Source: CAYFVU01 sp964594775
GTDB taxonomy: Bacteria; Spirochaetota; Spirochaetia; DSM-16054; Sediminispirochaetaceae
NCBI GenBank assembly: GCA_964594775.1
Contig: CAZQNO010000005.1
Location: forward strand, 1-64,000
Direction of reading: 5' to 3'
Length of the DNA: 64,000 bases
In this document: positions 16,095-24,210 of the stretch, piece by piece
Layout of the letters: each line of letters opens with the position of its first letter
How positions within the stretch are numbered: position 1 is the first letter of the stretch
Program-made: the position numbers and the translations under genes
The notes under the pieces: generated by a model
Told to the model about the DNA's origin: nothing
Database searches by the model: none
What the model saw: the letters and a program-made list of their open reading frames with translations, nothing else

Positions 16095-16163
16095 GTATAC
16101 AAAGAGAGGATTTGAAAGTCCCAATTGCGTGCGGGAGTCGCGCGGTAGAGGAACCGCCACCAT

Positions 16164-16192
16164 TTGACTCTTTCGTCCCTTAATGCTATATT
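16164..16192 (+). promoter_or_regulatory. Promoter of the infC operon
   Basis: TTGACT, 17 bases, TATATT. This leaves a leader of about 45-50 bases before the infC start. No obvious L20-binding leader structure can be seen in so short a span. Confidence 0.75.
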
Positions 16193-16245
16193 ATCACTCA
16201 CTTTGCGCAATACAGCTACTATATAGACGTGTAGAAGGAGGCAGA

Positions 16246-16776
16246 TTGGCAAAAAACGATTTACGGATCAATGAGCAGATCCGGGTCAGGGAAGTTCGAG
16301 TAATTGATGATGAAGGGAAGCAGCGAGGAGTTCTTCCCACGCCGAAGGCTCTCGAATTGGCACAGGAAGTCGGCGCCGACCTCGTCGAGGTGGCACCTCA
16401 GGCAAACCCTCCTGTGTGCAAGATTCTCGATTATGGGAAGTTCAAATTCGAACAAGAGAAGAAGCTCAAAGAGTCGAATAAACGACAGAAACAGCTGAAA
16501 CTCAAAGAAATTCGGATGCAGCCCAAAATCGAGAAGCATGATCTCGATTTCAAGACCGATCATGTGAAGAGTTTCTTAGAGGAAGGAAACAAGGTGAAGG
16601 TCACTATACGTTTCCGTGGAAGGGAGATGGCCCATACGGAGATAGGAAGAGACGTCTTGGACCAGATCCTCACCAATCTCAACGAACTCGAAGCAAAATT
16701 CAACGTCGACAGACAGCCCCAAATGGAGGGAAGATTCATGTCGATGATACTGAGCCCAAAAAGCGTAAAGAAATAG
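16246..16776 (+). CDS. infC: Translation initiation factor IF-3
   Basis: Binds the 30S subunit and enforces start-codon selection. The sequence shows both domains and the linker: NDLRINEQIRVREVRVIDDEG and LVEVAPQANPPVCKILDYGK (N-domain), a Lys-rich linker, then KEIRMQPKIEKHDLDFK and VKVTIRFRGREMAH (C-domain). The start is TTG at 16246, with AAGGAGG 4 bases upstream, giving 176 aa, the normal length. An upstream in-frame ATG at 16183 lies inside the -10 region and can be ruled out. A rare start codon for infC is a known autoregulation feature, since IF-3 discriminates against its own non-standard start. First gene of infC-rpmI-rplT. Confidence 0.97.
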   Translation: MAKNDLRINEQIRVREVRVIDDEGKQRGVLPTPKALELAQEVGADLVEVAPQANPPVCKILDYGKFKFEQEKKLKESNKRQKQLKLKEIRMQPKIEKHDLDFKTDHVKSFLEEGNKVKVTIRFRGREMAHTEIGRDVLDQILTNLNELEAKFNVDRQPQMEGRFMSMILSPKSVKK

Positions 16777-16800
16777 CACGAAAGATTGAGAGGAACGAAT

Positions 16801-17001
16801 ATGTCGAAGATGAAAACACGAAAATCCGCGGCAAAGCGGTATAGGGTAACGGGTACGGGAAAAATCAAATATCGAAAGCAGGGACTGCGGCACATTCTCA
16901 CGAAGAAGTCGAGGAAGACGAAACGGAATCTCCGCAAGGCGGGGATCCTCAGCGAACCGGAAACGAAAAAGGTGAGGAGACTTCTCCCCTACGGTTTCTA
17001 A
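16801..17001 (+). CDS. rpmI: 50S ribosomal protein L35
   Basis: Basic 66-residue ribosomal protein with the L35 signature MKTRKSAAKRYRVTGTGKIK and C-terminal LPYGF region. The ATG at 16801 follows a GAGAGG site; a longer in-frame start at 16786 is not supported. It lies 24 bp after infC and 45 bp before rplT in the conserved infC-rpmI-rplT operon. Confidence 0.97.
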   Translation: MSKMKTRKSAAKRYRVTGTGKIKYRKQGLRHILTKKSRKTKRNLRKAGILSEPETKKVRRLLPYGF

Positions 17002-17046
17002 GCCGGTTTACCCACAACACGATACAAGCGGAAGGAGAAATTACAC

Positions 17047-17406
17047 ATGCCACGGGCGACAGACGGAACACGACGCACACGTCGAAGAAAAAAAATTCTC
17101 AAGGCGGCGAAAGGATACTGGGGACGAAGAAGCACCAATTTCCGCGCGGCTAAGGATACCGTTACCAAAGCGGGACAATATGCATATCGAGACAGAAAAC
17201 GCAGAAAACGGGACTTTCGAAGACTATGGATAGCTCGGATCTCCGCCGCATGCAAAAACGAAGGGATCAACTATTCCCGCTTTATGCATGGACTCGACAA
17301 GGCCGATATCAAACTCAACCGCAAGGCCCTTTCCAACTTGGCGATTGAGGACAAACCGGCCTTTTCAGAGCTGGTAGCGGCATCGAAATCGGCCCTGGGA
17401 GAATAG
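17047..17406 (+). CDS. rplT: 50S ribosomal protein L20
   Basis: L20, an early 23S rRNA assembly protein, 119 aa, full length. Visible family motifs are the basic N-terminus (RRRKKILKAAKGYWGRRS), FRAAKDTVTKAGQYAYRDRKRRKRDFR, RLWIARISAACKNEGINYSRFMHGL and a helical C-terminus. In other bacteria L20 represses its own operon by binding mRNA; no clear site is recognised here. AAGGAG precedes the start. Confidence 0.97.
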   Translation: MPRATDGTRRTRRRKKILKAAKGYWGRRSTNFRAAKDTVTKAGQYAYRDRKRRKRDFRRLWIARISAACKNEGINYSRFMHGLDKADIKLNRKALSNLAIEDKPAFSELVAASKSALGE

Positions 17407-17419
17407 GGACGGCAAGGAT

Positions 17420-17812
17420 ATGGTAAGTCTTGAGCAGATACGGCTCCTCGATAAGAAGGTACACGACGCGGTCTCCCGCATAGACGGCCTGAAGAGGGAG
17501 AACAACTCGCTCAAAACGAAGCTCGAATCGTATCAGCACCGTATCTCCGAACTCGAAAAACTCATCGAAAACTTCAAAAAGGATCAAGTCGAGATCGAGG
17601 ACGGCATCAAGAGCGCCCTCGAGGAATTGAACAAGCTCGAAGACGGAATCGATACGGGAAACGACGAAGCGGTCGAAGACGGCCCACTTGAAAACGCCCC
17701 TTCACAGGAGCGTTCACGCACTCCTCGGGCGCCTGAAGAGGAAGGCTCAACTCCATCCCCGGCATCGGAACAGACGGATGATACCACGAGCGACGAGCTC
17801 GACATCTTCTGA
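17420..17812 (+). CDS. ZapB-like coiled-coil cell-division protein
   Basis: Cytosolic 130-residue protein. Residues 3-85 form a continuous heptad coiled coil (LEQIRLLDKKVHDAVSRIDG, LKRENNSLKTKLESYQHRIS, ELEKLIENFKKD), followed by an acidic, Pro/Ser-rich disordered tail ending in DELDIF. It lies immediately before zapA (2 bp gap), the usual place for ZapB-type partners, which link the Z-ring to the chromosome. Sequence identity to Escherichia coli ZapB is not evident, so the name rests on fold type and context. The short acidic C-terminal peptide might be an FtsZ- or ZapA-binding tail, which is inference. Confidence 0.7.
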   Translation: MVSLEQIRLLDKKVHDAVSRIDGLKRENNSLKTKLESYQHRISELEKLIENFKKDQVEIEDGIKSALEELNKLEDGIDTGNDEAVEDGPLENAPSQERSRTPRAPEEEGSTPSPASEQTDDTTSDELDIF

Positions 17813-17814
17813 TC

Positions 17815-18102
17815 ATGGAAGGCCAACACCGCATCCATCTGCTTGGAACCTCTTTTACCCTACGTACCACCGAAGATCCCGAGTATTTTACTTCGGTTCT
17901 GCGGTATGTGGAGAAGAAGTGCGAGGAGATCCGCCGCGGGATGGGGTTGAGTGATCCTTTACGGATAGCCATCATTTCAAGTATACTAGTTACAGACGAG
18001 CTCTTTAAATCGAAGACCGAAGGACGTCAGGCGGAGGCTATCGCAGAAGAAATGATCAGCCTTCTCGACAAAAACCTTGAAGAGACCTCGTACACGGAAT
18101 AG
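17815..18102 (+). CDS. zapA: Cell division protein ZapA
   Basis: Promotes FtsZ bundling at midcell. The 95-residue protein has the ZapA layout: beta strands HRIHLLGTSFTLRTTEDPEY, the helix VLRYVEKKCEEIRRGM, then LRIAIISSILVTDELFKSK, with a C-terminal coiled coil. The ATG at 17815 follows the stop of the coiled-coil gene directly. In many bacteria zapA is followed by the 6S RNA gene, and that is the case here, which supports both calls. Confidence 0.9.
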   Translation: MEGQHRIHLLGTSFTLRTTEDPEYFTSVLRYVEKKCEEIRRGMGLSDPLRIAIISSILVTDELFKSKTEGRQAEAIAEEMISLLDKNLEETSYTE

Positions 18103-18114
18103 CTGATTATTGTA

Positions 18115-18285
18115 CCTGCGATGCTCGGGAGGGGACAATAAATCTCTTGGGTCAAAGTATAAAAAAGGGATTCCCCTCTAGTGGGGTTGAATTGCTTGAC
18201 CGTCCGCGGTCAAACAGGATGCTCCGCTGCGGAAACCCACTTGAACCATAGAGTTCAAGAGATACACCCCAAGCGACATCGCGGG
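18115..18285 (+). ncRNA. ssrS: 6S RNA
   Basis: About 171 nt directly downstream of zapA, the conserved position. The terminal stem pairs CCTGCGATG (18115-18123) with CATCGCGGG (18277-18285), with one G-U pair. A second stem pairs ATCTCTTG (from about 18142) with CAAGAGAT, and a central region holds a large asymmetric bubble with an internal hairpin (TTGACCG...CGGTCAA). Five T residues follow the closing stem. This is the 6S shape that mimics an open promoter and sequesters sigma-70 RNA polymerase. Ends are estimated from the closing stem. Confidence 0.82.
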
Positions 18286-18323
18286 TTTTTGTCCGGTACG
18301 ACTAAAAGGCGGTAGGATCGTTT
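18286..18323 (+). terminator. T-run after the 6S RNA closing stem
   Basis: GGGTTTTTG directly follows the 3' arm of the 6S closing stem, giving a modest terminator or processing point before the PilZ gene. Confidence 0.45.
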
Positions 18324-19169
18324 ATGCCCATTTTTACAAGTCATCAGATTTCTGATTACTACGATCGCTTTAAAACAGTTGAGGTCACCTTCACCAAGGA
18401 GGTTATCCGGGCGACGGGACTTCTTCCCAAGATGGTCTTTCTCAAGGGACTCGGTATGCAGTGGCCCTGCATCATCTACAGCTGCTCCATGACCGCCGCC
18501 AAGGTCATAGCCAGCCTCACACAGGAGAATTTTACGCAGATTCGCGATGTAAACGATCTACTGTCCCTGCGATTCGCCTACAAAGACGCGGATAAGACGG
18601 ATCCCGTGCTCTTTTTCGTTTCCGCAAAGGTGACGGGCTACACTCCCTACAACAAAGACAAACCGAATCTCAATTTTGTGAATTTGGAATTCACCAAGAG
18701 GGCTCCCGACGATCTCATCTCCATAATCGGGCAGCTGCTCGACGCCGCTGCGGCTTCCCAGAAGAGAAAGGAGGATCGTATCACCCTCGATGTGCAGACG
18801 ATAAAGAAGCTCGGTCTCAAATCAAAGGGGGCGCAGCTCTTCGTTCAAGGTGTACCGCGAAACTGTATTATTCGAGACCTCTCCTTCTCCGGCGCGAAGG
18901 TCATCATCTCTGGTGTCGCGAAATTCGTACTGGACAAGGAGGCTGTCCTCCGCTTCGAAACCTATAACGACGAGGTAATGAGCATTCCGGGAAAGACAAT
19001 CCGTCACGAAGAGGTGGAAGGCCGAAAGGATCTTGCAGCCATTGCAGTGACCTTCGACGAAGAGAAGGTGCCGATGGAATACAAAATGATCATCAACGAC
19101 TACCTGCGGCAGCACAAATCCAGATTGTCGCTTAACCGTCACAGCGAAGCAAAAGAAGAGGAGACATAG
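18324..19169 (+). CDS. PlzA-like PilZ-domain protein
   Basis: Soluble c-di-GMP receptor of 281 aa resembling the spirochaetal PlzA group. The N-terminal half (to about residue 150; DYYDRFKTVEVTFTKEVI, CIIYSCSMTAAKVIASL) forms a degenerate PilZ-like (PilZN) domain, and the C-terminal half a PilZ domain with KRKEDRI (RxxxR-like) and IRDLSFSGAKV (D-x-S-x-x-G). No membrane segment or signal peptide is present. In Borrelia and Treponema, PlzA proteins affect motility and host adaptation. It is followed 1 bp later by the TPR protein, so the two probably form one transcript and may work together. No flagellar gene is nearby. Confidence 0.85.
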   Translation: MPIFTSHQISDYYDRFKTVEVTFTKEVIRATGLLPKMVFLKGLGMQWPCIIYSCSMTAAKVIASLTQENFTQIRDVNDLLSLRFAYKDADKTDPVLFFVSAKVTGYTPYNKDKPNLNFVNLEFTKRAPDDLISIIGQLLDAAAASQKRKEDRITLDVQTIKKLGLKSKGAQLFVQGVPRNCIIRDLSFSGAKVIISGVAKFVLDKEAVLRFETYNDEVMSIPGKTIRHEEVEGRKDLAAIAVTFDEEKVPMEYKMIINDYLRQHKSRLSLNRHSEAKEEET

Positions 19170-19170
19170 C

Positions 19171-20286
19171 ATGTCTCTCGAACGAATATCTTATATCAGC
19201 CTGCCGGAGGAAAGTGCACGGAAAATTGAGGGATTCAGTGTCTCTGCCGATATCCCGCTGCCGGTAGAACCGCCTCCCGGGAGCGATGAGTTTCATATCG
19301 ATAGCCTCTCTTGGGAGATGATTATCTCCGCCATGCTCAAGATCTTCGCCTACCGACCCGATCACCGGCACATCGACTATTACCGCCGCTTCATCTACGC
19401 CGTGCAGCCGAATATCGTCGCAGAGTTGAATCAGACGGGAATAGTAAAGGCAAAGCAGCAGGACTTCGCCGTGGCCGAGGAGATCTTCCGCTCACTCGTC
19501 AATCTGGCTCCCGAATTCGAGAGCTCTCATGTAAACCTTGCTCTGGTCCTCGAGCAGCGCGGCGAGGCCGATGAGCGGCACTACAGGGAAGAGGAGGCGG
19601 ATTCCCTCTACGAGCAAGCCCTGGCCGTCTATTGCGAGGCGATTTCTCGTCATCCGGATTCGGCCGATATCCGCTACAACGCCGGACACTTCTTTCTCAA
19701 GCGGGGAAATCTCCACAGGGCGAAGGAGGAGCTTGCTGCGTACCTCCGTCTCTCCGAAGAGACGAGTAAAAACGGGAAGAATCGATCGGAGGTTGAACAG
19801 CTTCTCGGACGGTTCGAGGAGAGCGGAGACAGGGACCGAATCTTCACCGAAGCCTACGATTTTATTCGAATGGGCGATGAAGAGCGGGGCTTAGCGCGAA
19901 TACGCGAATTCCTGGACAAGAATCCGGATGTAGGGAACGGCTGGTTTCTCTTAGGCTGGGGACTTCGCAGGCTCAAACGGTGGCAGGAGGCCTCAGAAGC
20001 TTTCCAGCGCAGCATAGAGCTGGAAGCGTGCACTGTTGATTCCTACAATGAGCTGGCAATCTGCTTGATGGAATTGGGATCGTACGAGGATGCGAGACAC
20101 CGGCTCGAGCAAGCCCTCCGATTCGAACCGGAAAATACCAAGATCATCTCGAATCTCGGTGTCCTCGCTCTTAAGAAGGGTGAATTAGATCTCGCCGGCC
20201 GCTTCTTCCGAACCATTCTCGAGATAGATCCGGAGGACACCATTGCGCCCCGCTACCTCGAGGAAATCTCTTCCCGCTCCGGGTGA
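19171..20286 (+). CDS. Tetratricopeptide-repeat protein
   Basis: Cytosolic scaffold of 371 aa. TPR units are visible around residues 85-125 (NIVAELNQTGIVKAKQQDFAVAEEIFRSLV), 150-185, 250-285 (NGWFLLGWGLRRLKRWQEASEAFQRSIE), 287-320 and 320-360 (ENTKIISNLGVLALKKGELD), each with the W/L-G-Y-A-P-like spacing. The first 80 residues are not repeat-like. There is no signal peptide. It begins one base after the PilZ gene stop, so the pair is likely co-translated; TPR proteins often serve as partners for signalling proteins. No enzymatic domain is seen. Confidence 0.8.
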   Translation: MSLERISYISLPEESARKIEGFSVSADIPLPVEPPPGSDEFHIDSLSWEMIISAMLKIFAYRPDHRHIDYYRRFIYAVQPNIVAELNQTGIVKAKQQDFAVAEEIFRSLVNLAPEFESSHVNLALVLEQRGEADERHYREEEADSLYEQALAVYCEAISRHPDSADIRYNAGHFFLKRGNLHRAKEELAAYLRLSEETSKNGKNRSEVEQLLGRFEESGDRDRIFTEAYDFIRMGDEERGLARIREFLDKNPDVGNGWFLLGWGLRRLKRWQEASEAFQRSIELEACTVDSYNELAICLMELGSYEDARHRLEQALRFEPENTKIISNLGVLALKKGELDLAGRFFRTILEIDPEDTIAPRYLEEISSRSG

Positions 20287-20674
20287 AGGCCCTGGAACAG
20301 TAGTCGTCTTCTCCGGGTAGAATCGGAGAATTGCGCCCCGAAGCCCCCACAGACCCGGACGAGCCCAATTAAGGCATCCGGTTCCTCCGAGATGAAGATT
20401 CGCATCAGATAAGAGAATGATAGATTCTCGGCCGCTCAAGGGGATAACGGGCAAGCAGCAGGTGTAATTTAGTCCAATGCAGCTGTGCCGTGCGCGATCG
20501 CCGGTTCAGCAACGTGTACCACAGCCGTTTTACCCGTTCATAGAACGCTTCGCGCTTTGATCACTCTCACGCGCAAGACTCGCTTCCGGCAGTTTGCCAA
20601 CCTTTACCGGACAGGAGTTTCACCTGCCGGGTTATGTGAAGAAATTTTGGTCTTGTCGGCGCTCGAGCCGCCGT
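20287..20674. other. Intergenic region without recognisable gene
   Basis: About 390 bp between the ends of the TPR gene (plus) and the thioredoxin-like gene (minus). No protein family, tRNA or clear terminator is seen. Short open frames exist on both strands but show no family motif. Confidence 0.4.
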
Positions 20675-21307
20675 TCAGCCTCGAAAGCGGCCGCGGCCCC
20701 TGTCGAGGGCGGCGAGGATTTCTGCGGTGGTTTCGGCCCACATTCCCTCTTCGTACCAGCCGGCCATGGTGAGGAGAAAATTCCGATATATCCGGGCGAA
20801 CTCCTTTGCCGCCTCCTTGTCGTCCTGCTTCTTTTCGTAGAGTTCCATCATCCGCGGATTCTCGCCCTTCCATTGGCTCTTCATTTCATCGACCTTCTTC
20901 GGCGCCTCTATCCAACGGGCGATCTCCCTTCCCTCGCCGTCCCAGATCGAGACCACAGGAATGTGGGTATCTCCGTCTTTTTTATAGCGATTCATTAGGC
21001 GGTGGTGCTCGCTGCCGCGGAAGATCCGCAGGGGAATATCCGCCCGGCCGAAGAGGTCGGCAAGTATCGGAATGGTGCAGGCCGAGTCTCCACACCAATC
21101 CTCGGTATTCACCGTCGCCCGCACAGGCTGCACCTGTGCGGCCGCCTTTTCTCTTAACAGTGTTACCTGTTCATCTTCCGCCCTGCCGCGCGCCGTTTGC
21201 AGCAGTTTTTTTACGATGGACCGATAGCTGCGCAGGTCGGCGGCATAGCTTTCCGGGTCCATCCCCTTAGCGAAGTATTCTTCTGTGAGAAGTTCTAAGT
21301 AGTTCAT
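20675..21307 (-). CDS. Thioredoxin-like protein
   Basis: Cytosolic 210-residue protein of the thioredoxin_9 type. After an 80-residue helical lead comes TEDWCGDSACTIPILADLF, the W-C-G-D active-site segment, with a second cysteine four residues later instead of the usual two (CX4C). Then follow IFRGSEHHRLMNRY and HIPVVSIWDGEGREI, with the cis-proline equivalent I-P-V. Relatives in this family often keep only the first cysteine. A redox role is likely but the substrate is unknown. ATG 21307 is preferred over the adjacent TTG. No Shine-Dalgarno is visible; TATCAT lies 8 bases upstream. Confidence 0.75.
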   Translation of the reverse strand: MNYLELLTEEYFAKGMDPESYAADLRSYRSIVKKLLQTARGRAEDEQVTLLREKAAAQVQPVRATVNTEDWCGDSACTIPILADLFGRADIPLRIFRGSEHHRLMNRYKKDGDTHIPVVSIWDGEGREIARWIEAPKKVDEMKSQWKGENPRMMELYEKKQDDKEAAKEFARIYRNFLLTMAGWYEEGMWAETTAEILAALDRGRGRFRG

Positions 21308-21362
21308 CAATGGGCATGATAGGCGCTAACGGGAAAAGCATCAAGGCAAGGGGAACGGCTCT

Positions 21363-21391
21363 AAAAGCCGGTCCGCCGCAAGGGCGGACCG
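21363..21391 (-). terminator. Intrinsic terminator of the xanthine-dehydrogenase operon
   Basis: A 9-bp stem (CGGTCCGCC / GGCGGACCG, loop GCAAG on the plus strand) at 21369-21391. On the minus strand it is followed at short distance by CTTTT. It lies 18 bp past the stop of the last operon gene. Confidence 0.6.
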
Positions 21392-21408
21392 TACAGTCTC
21401 TACCGCGC

Positions 21409-23709
21409 TTAGGCGTTGAGCTTCTTTTTCTTCAGCTCCCAGTACACGCGTTCGGGAGTCGCGGGAATGTGAGGCACCTCAATATCCACCGCATTGCGTA
21501 GGGCATTGGCGATCGCCGGAGAGGCGGCGGTAATCGACGGCTCTCCGATACCCTTGGCGCCGAAAGGGCCCTTGCCCGATTCGGATTGAAGAATAATTGA
21601 GGTAAAATCGGGAACGTCCTTGCTTGTCGGAACGAGATACTCGGTGAGATTCCAGGAAAGGGGTACTCCTTCCTTCTCCAGATAATCCTCCATCAGTGCA
21701 AAACCGATTCCCTGAGTCGCCCCTCCTTCGATCTGTCCCTCGACCCGCTTGACGTTTATCGCCTTTCCCACGTCGTGCGCGGCGGCGTATTTCAGCACAT
21801 CTACCTTTCCCGTTTCAAGGTCTACCTCGACCTCCGCCGCCTGGGCGCTGAAGGTCCAGTCGTTGTAGACGGGATCCTTGATCACATTCGTTTTGATCTC
21901 GTCGGTAAAAGCCGCCTTGTAGGTCGCCAGACTCTGTATCTGAATACCCTCGGCGGCGCAGGCTTTTATCACCTTTACCAGTTCGATCTTCACCTCGCTC
22001 TTTTCCGTGGAAAACACCATCTTGTCGCGGATGTCCAGATCGTCTGCATTCACCGAGAGGAGCTCGGCAGCCTTGTCCAAGATGACCTTCCGTACATTCT
22101 CCGCCGCCATCTTTGTGGCGTTTCCCGACATAAAGAGAGCCCGGGTTGCAGTGACCGTACCGGCCAGGGGAGTGACCTGAGAATCGGTGGAGATGACGTG
22201 CACCTCCTCAAGCTTGGTACCGAGCAGCTCGGCGGCTATGGCCCTGATCGACTCCCGCTGACCACCGCCAAGGTCGGGGATACCGCAGCGTACCACCGCC
22301 GAACCGTCCATCTCAAGTCCCACCCAGGAACTGGCCGTATCGTGGAGGTAGGTCATTCTCCCATAGGACTGCCAGGAACAGGCAAATCCCCGCCCCACCT
22401 TCTTATTCGGTCCCGACGGTTTGGACGGGCTGCCTAAGGCTTCAATGGCTTTTTCCGCCGCTTCCTCCAGCAGTACGTCGGAAGGAATGCTCTGAAAGTT
22501 CGCCGTCTCATCGCCCCGCTTGTAGAAATTCTTTTTTCTCAACTCGAGGGGATCCATCCCAAGTTCCTTTGCCAGGGCATCCATCTGCGATTCATAAGCG
22601 AAGGCGACCTGCATCCCGCCGAAGCCGCGAAAGGCGCTGGTCATGACGTTGTTCGTCAAGACGGAGTAGCCGTCGGTCTTTACATTGGGTATCCGGTAGG
22701 GGCCGGTGGAGTGTACCGTCGAATAGAGAAGCACCCACGGGCTGAGCATTACATAGGCGCCGGAATCGGAAATGAGTTCGGCCTGCATTGCCGTCAGCGT
22801 CCCGTCCTTCTTCGCGCCGGTTTTATAGCGCATCACATAGGGATGGCGCTTCTGTCGTCCGAAGCCCATCTCTTCCCGCGTAAAGGCCATCTTCACCGGC
22901 CTGCGGGTATACCAGGTGAGGAGGGAGAGAAAGACCTCGACGGTAAGGTCCTCCTTTCCGCCGAAACCGCCGCCGATTATTGTTCCTATCGTACGCACAC
23001 GGCTCTCCGGCAGGCCAAGGACCGCCGCCACGTCGCGGTAATGCTCCACCACCTGAGTTGCGTAGCGGATGTTTATCACCCCCATGTCGTCGATCCAGGC
23101 GATACCCGCCTCCGGCTCCATGTGGGCATGTTCCTGTCGGGGCGTGCGGTACTCTCTCTCCACTATTACGTCCGCCTCGGCGAAGCCCTTCTCCACATCA
23201 CCCTTTCGAAGGGCCCAGTTAGCGATAACATTGTTGTCGCCGTGGATCTTCGGCGCGTTAGGCTTCATCGCCTCCTTTGGATCGAAGACTCCGGGGGTCT
23301 CTTCGTAGTCGATCTCTATCAGTTCGATTGCGTCTCTTGCCAGTTCGGGACTCTCGGCGGCGACGAGGGCGATAGGTTCGCCGAAATAGCGGACCGTGTC
23401 GCTTGCCAGAATCCGCTGCTTCGCCTCCAAGAGGCCCACTTCGGTGGTCTGGCCCACCACGTTCTTTGCCGACTCGTTGTGCGGCACGTCCTTGTAGGTG
23501 AGAACCCGTTCAACTCCCTCGAGAGCCTCGGCCTTCGAAATATCCAAACGGGTAATCTTTGCCGAAGGTTTTGTCGACCGAAAGACCTTTGCGTAGAGGG
23601 TCCCCGGCAGAATGAAGTCTTCGGCGTAGACGACGTTTCCCATCACCTTGTCTTTTTCGTCGCAGCCGTCGGCCCTCGTGCCGATTATGCTAAACTCTTT
23701 CTTACTCAT
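21409..23709 (-). CDS. Xanthine dehydrogenase-family molybdopterin subunit (second set)
   Basis: Molybdenum hydroxylase large subunit, 766 aa, that hydroxylates an N-heterocycle or aldehyde using water. The visible Moco and active-site motifs are IGGGFGGKED (246-254; the glutamate corresponds to the purine-binding Glu802 of bovine xanthine oxidase), SAFRGFGGMQ (Arg361, corresponding to Arg880) and GAKGIGEPS (Glu723, the catalytic base Glu1261). Keeping all three favours a purine substrate such as hypoxanthine or xanthine, which is inference. It forms a heterotrimer with the 2Fe-2S and FAD subunits encoded just upstream. The ATG overlaps the stop of the 2Fe-2S gene (TAATG). It is the last gene of the operon and is followed by a terminator. 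Confidence 0.92.
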   Translation of the reverse strand: MSKKEFSIIGTRADGCDEKDKVMGNVVYAEDFILPGTLYAKVFRSTKPSAKITRLDISKAEALEGVERVLTYKDVPHNESAKNVVGQTTEVGLLEAKQRILASDTVRYFGEPIALVAAESPELARDAIELIEIDYEETPGVFDPKEAMKPNAPKIHGDNNVIANWALRKGDVEKGFAEADVIVEREYRTPRQEHAHMEPEAGIAWIDDMGVINIRYATQVVEHYRDVAAVLGLPESRVRTIGTIIGGGFGGKEDLTVEVFLSLLTWYTRRPVKMAFTREEMGFGRQKRHPYVMRYKTGAKKDGTLTAMQAELISDSGAYVMLSPWVLLYSTVHSTGPYRIPNVKTDGYSVLTNNVMTSAFRGFGGMQVAFAYESQMDALAKELGMDPLELRKKNFYKRGDETANFQSIPSDVLLEEAAEKAIEALGSPSKPSGPNKKVGRGFACSWQSYGRMTYLHDTASSWVGLEMDGSAVVRCGIPDLGGGQRESIRAIAAELLGTKLEEVHVISTDSQVTPLAGTVTATRALFMSGNATKMAAENVRKVILDKAAELLSVNADDLDIRDKMVFSTEKSEVKIELVKVIKACAAEGIQIQSLATYKAAFTDEIKTNVIKDPVYNDWTFSAQAAEVEVDLETGKVDVLKYAAAHDVGKAINVKRVEGQIEGGATQGIGFALMEDYLEKEGVPLSWNLTEYLVPTSKDVPDFTSIILQSESGKGPFGAKGIGEPSITAASPAIANALRNAVDIEVPHIPATPERVYWELKKKKLNA

Positions 23710-24209
23710 TACTTTCCCCTCCTCGAAGCCTCATAGATCGCGTTCGAGGCATCTTCGATCGCGTCGACTATTTTCACATACCCCGTACAACGGCAGAGGT
23801 TTCCAGAAATTGCATCCCGAATTTCCTCCCTGCTGGGCTTCGGATTATCGTCGAGCAGAGCCTTGGCGGTCATCAAAAAACCGGGAGTACAGAAGCCGCA
23901 CTGCACCGCCTCATGCGTGACAAAGGCCTCCTGAAGCGGATGCATCTTATCCCATGTGCCGAGCGATTTAACCGTATAGACATGCGTGCCCTGGGCCTGC
24001 AGGGCGGCGGTGCAGCAGGAGAGCGTGGCAATTCCGTCCATGATAACGGTACAGGCTCCGCAGTCACCGTTATCGCAGCCCTTCTTCACCTCGACGAATC
24101 CCTCTTCTCGAAGGAAGTCGAGGAGGGTTTTCTCCGCCCGTACCTTGCCGTGCACCCGTTTGTCGTTCACATATACCGATAGGTCGTAGAGTTCCGATTT
24201 ATACTCCAT
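23709..24209 (-). CDS. Xanthine dehydrogenase-family 2Fe-2S subunit (second set)
   Basis: Small electron-transfer subunit, 166 aa, with both clusters: plant-type GCDNGDCGACTV...C in the first half and the C-x2-C...C-x-C site (QCGFCTPGF, NLCRCTGY) in the second. Start ATG 24209 is chosen because GGAGGG ends 5 bases upstream and homologues begin near here. It lies one base after the FAD subunit gene. Electrons pass from the molybdenum site through both clusters to FAD. Confidence 0.92.
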   Translation of the reverse strand: MEYKSELYDLSVYVNDKRVHGKVRAEKTLLDFLREEGFVEVKKGCDNGDCGACTVIMDGIATLSCCTAALQAQGTHVYTVKSLGTWDKMHPLQEAFVTHEAVQCGFCTPGFLMTAKALLDDNPKPSREEIRDAISGNLCRCTGYVKIVDAIEDASNAIYEASRRGK

Positions 24210-24210
24210 C

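Noticed and set aside
20287..20674. tRNA or small RNA in the gap after the TPR gene
   Set aside because: No T-loop or acceptor-stem pairing could be built, and no terminator was found on either strand.
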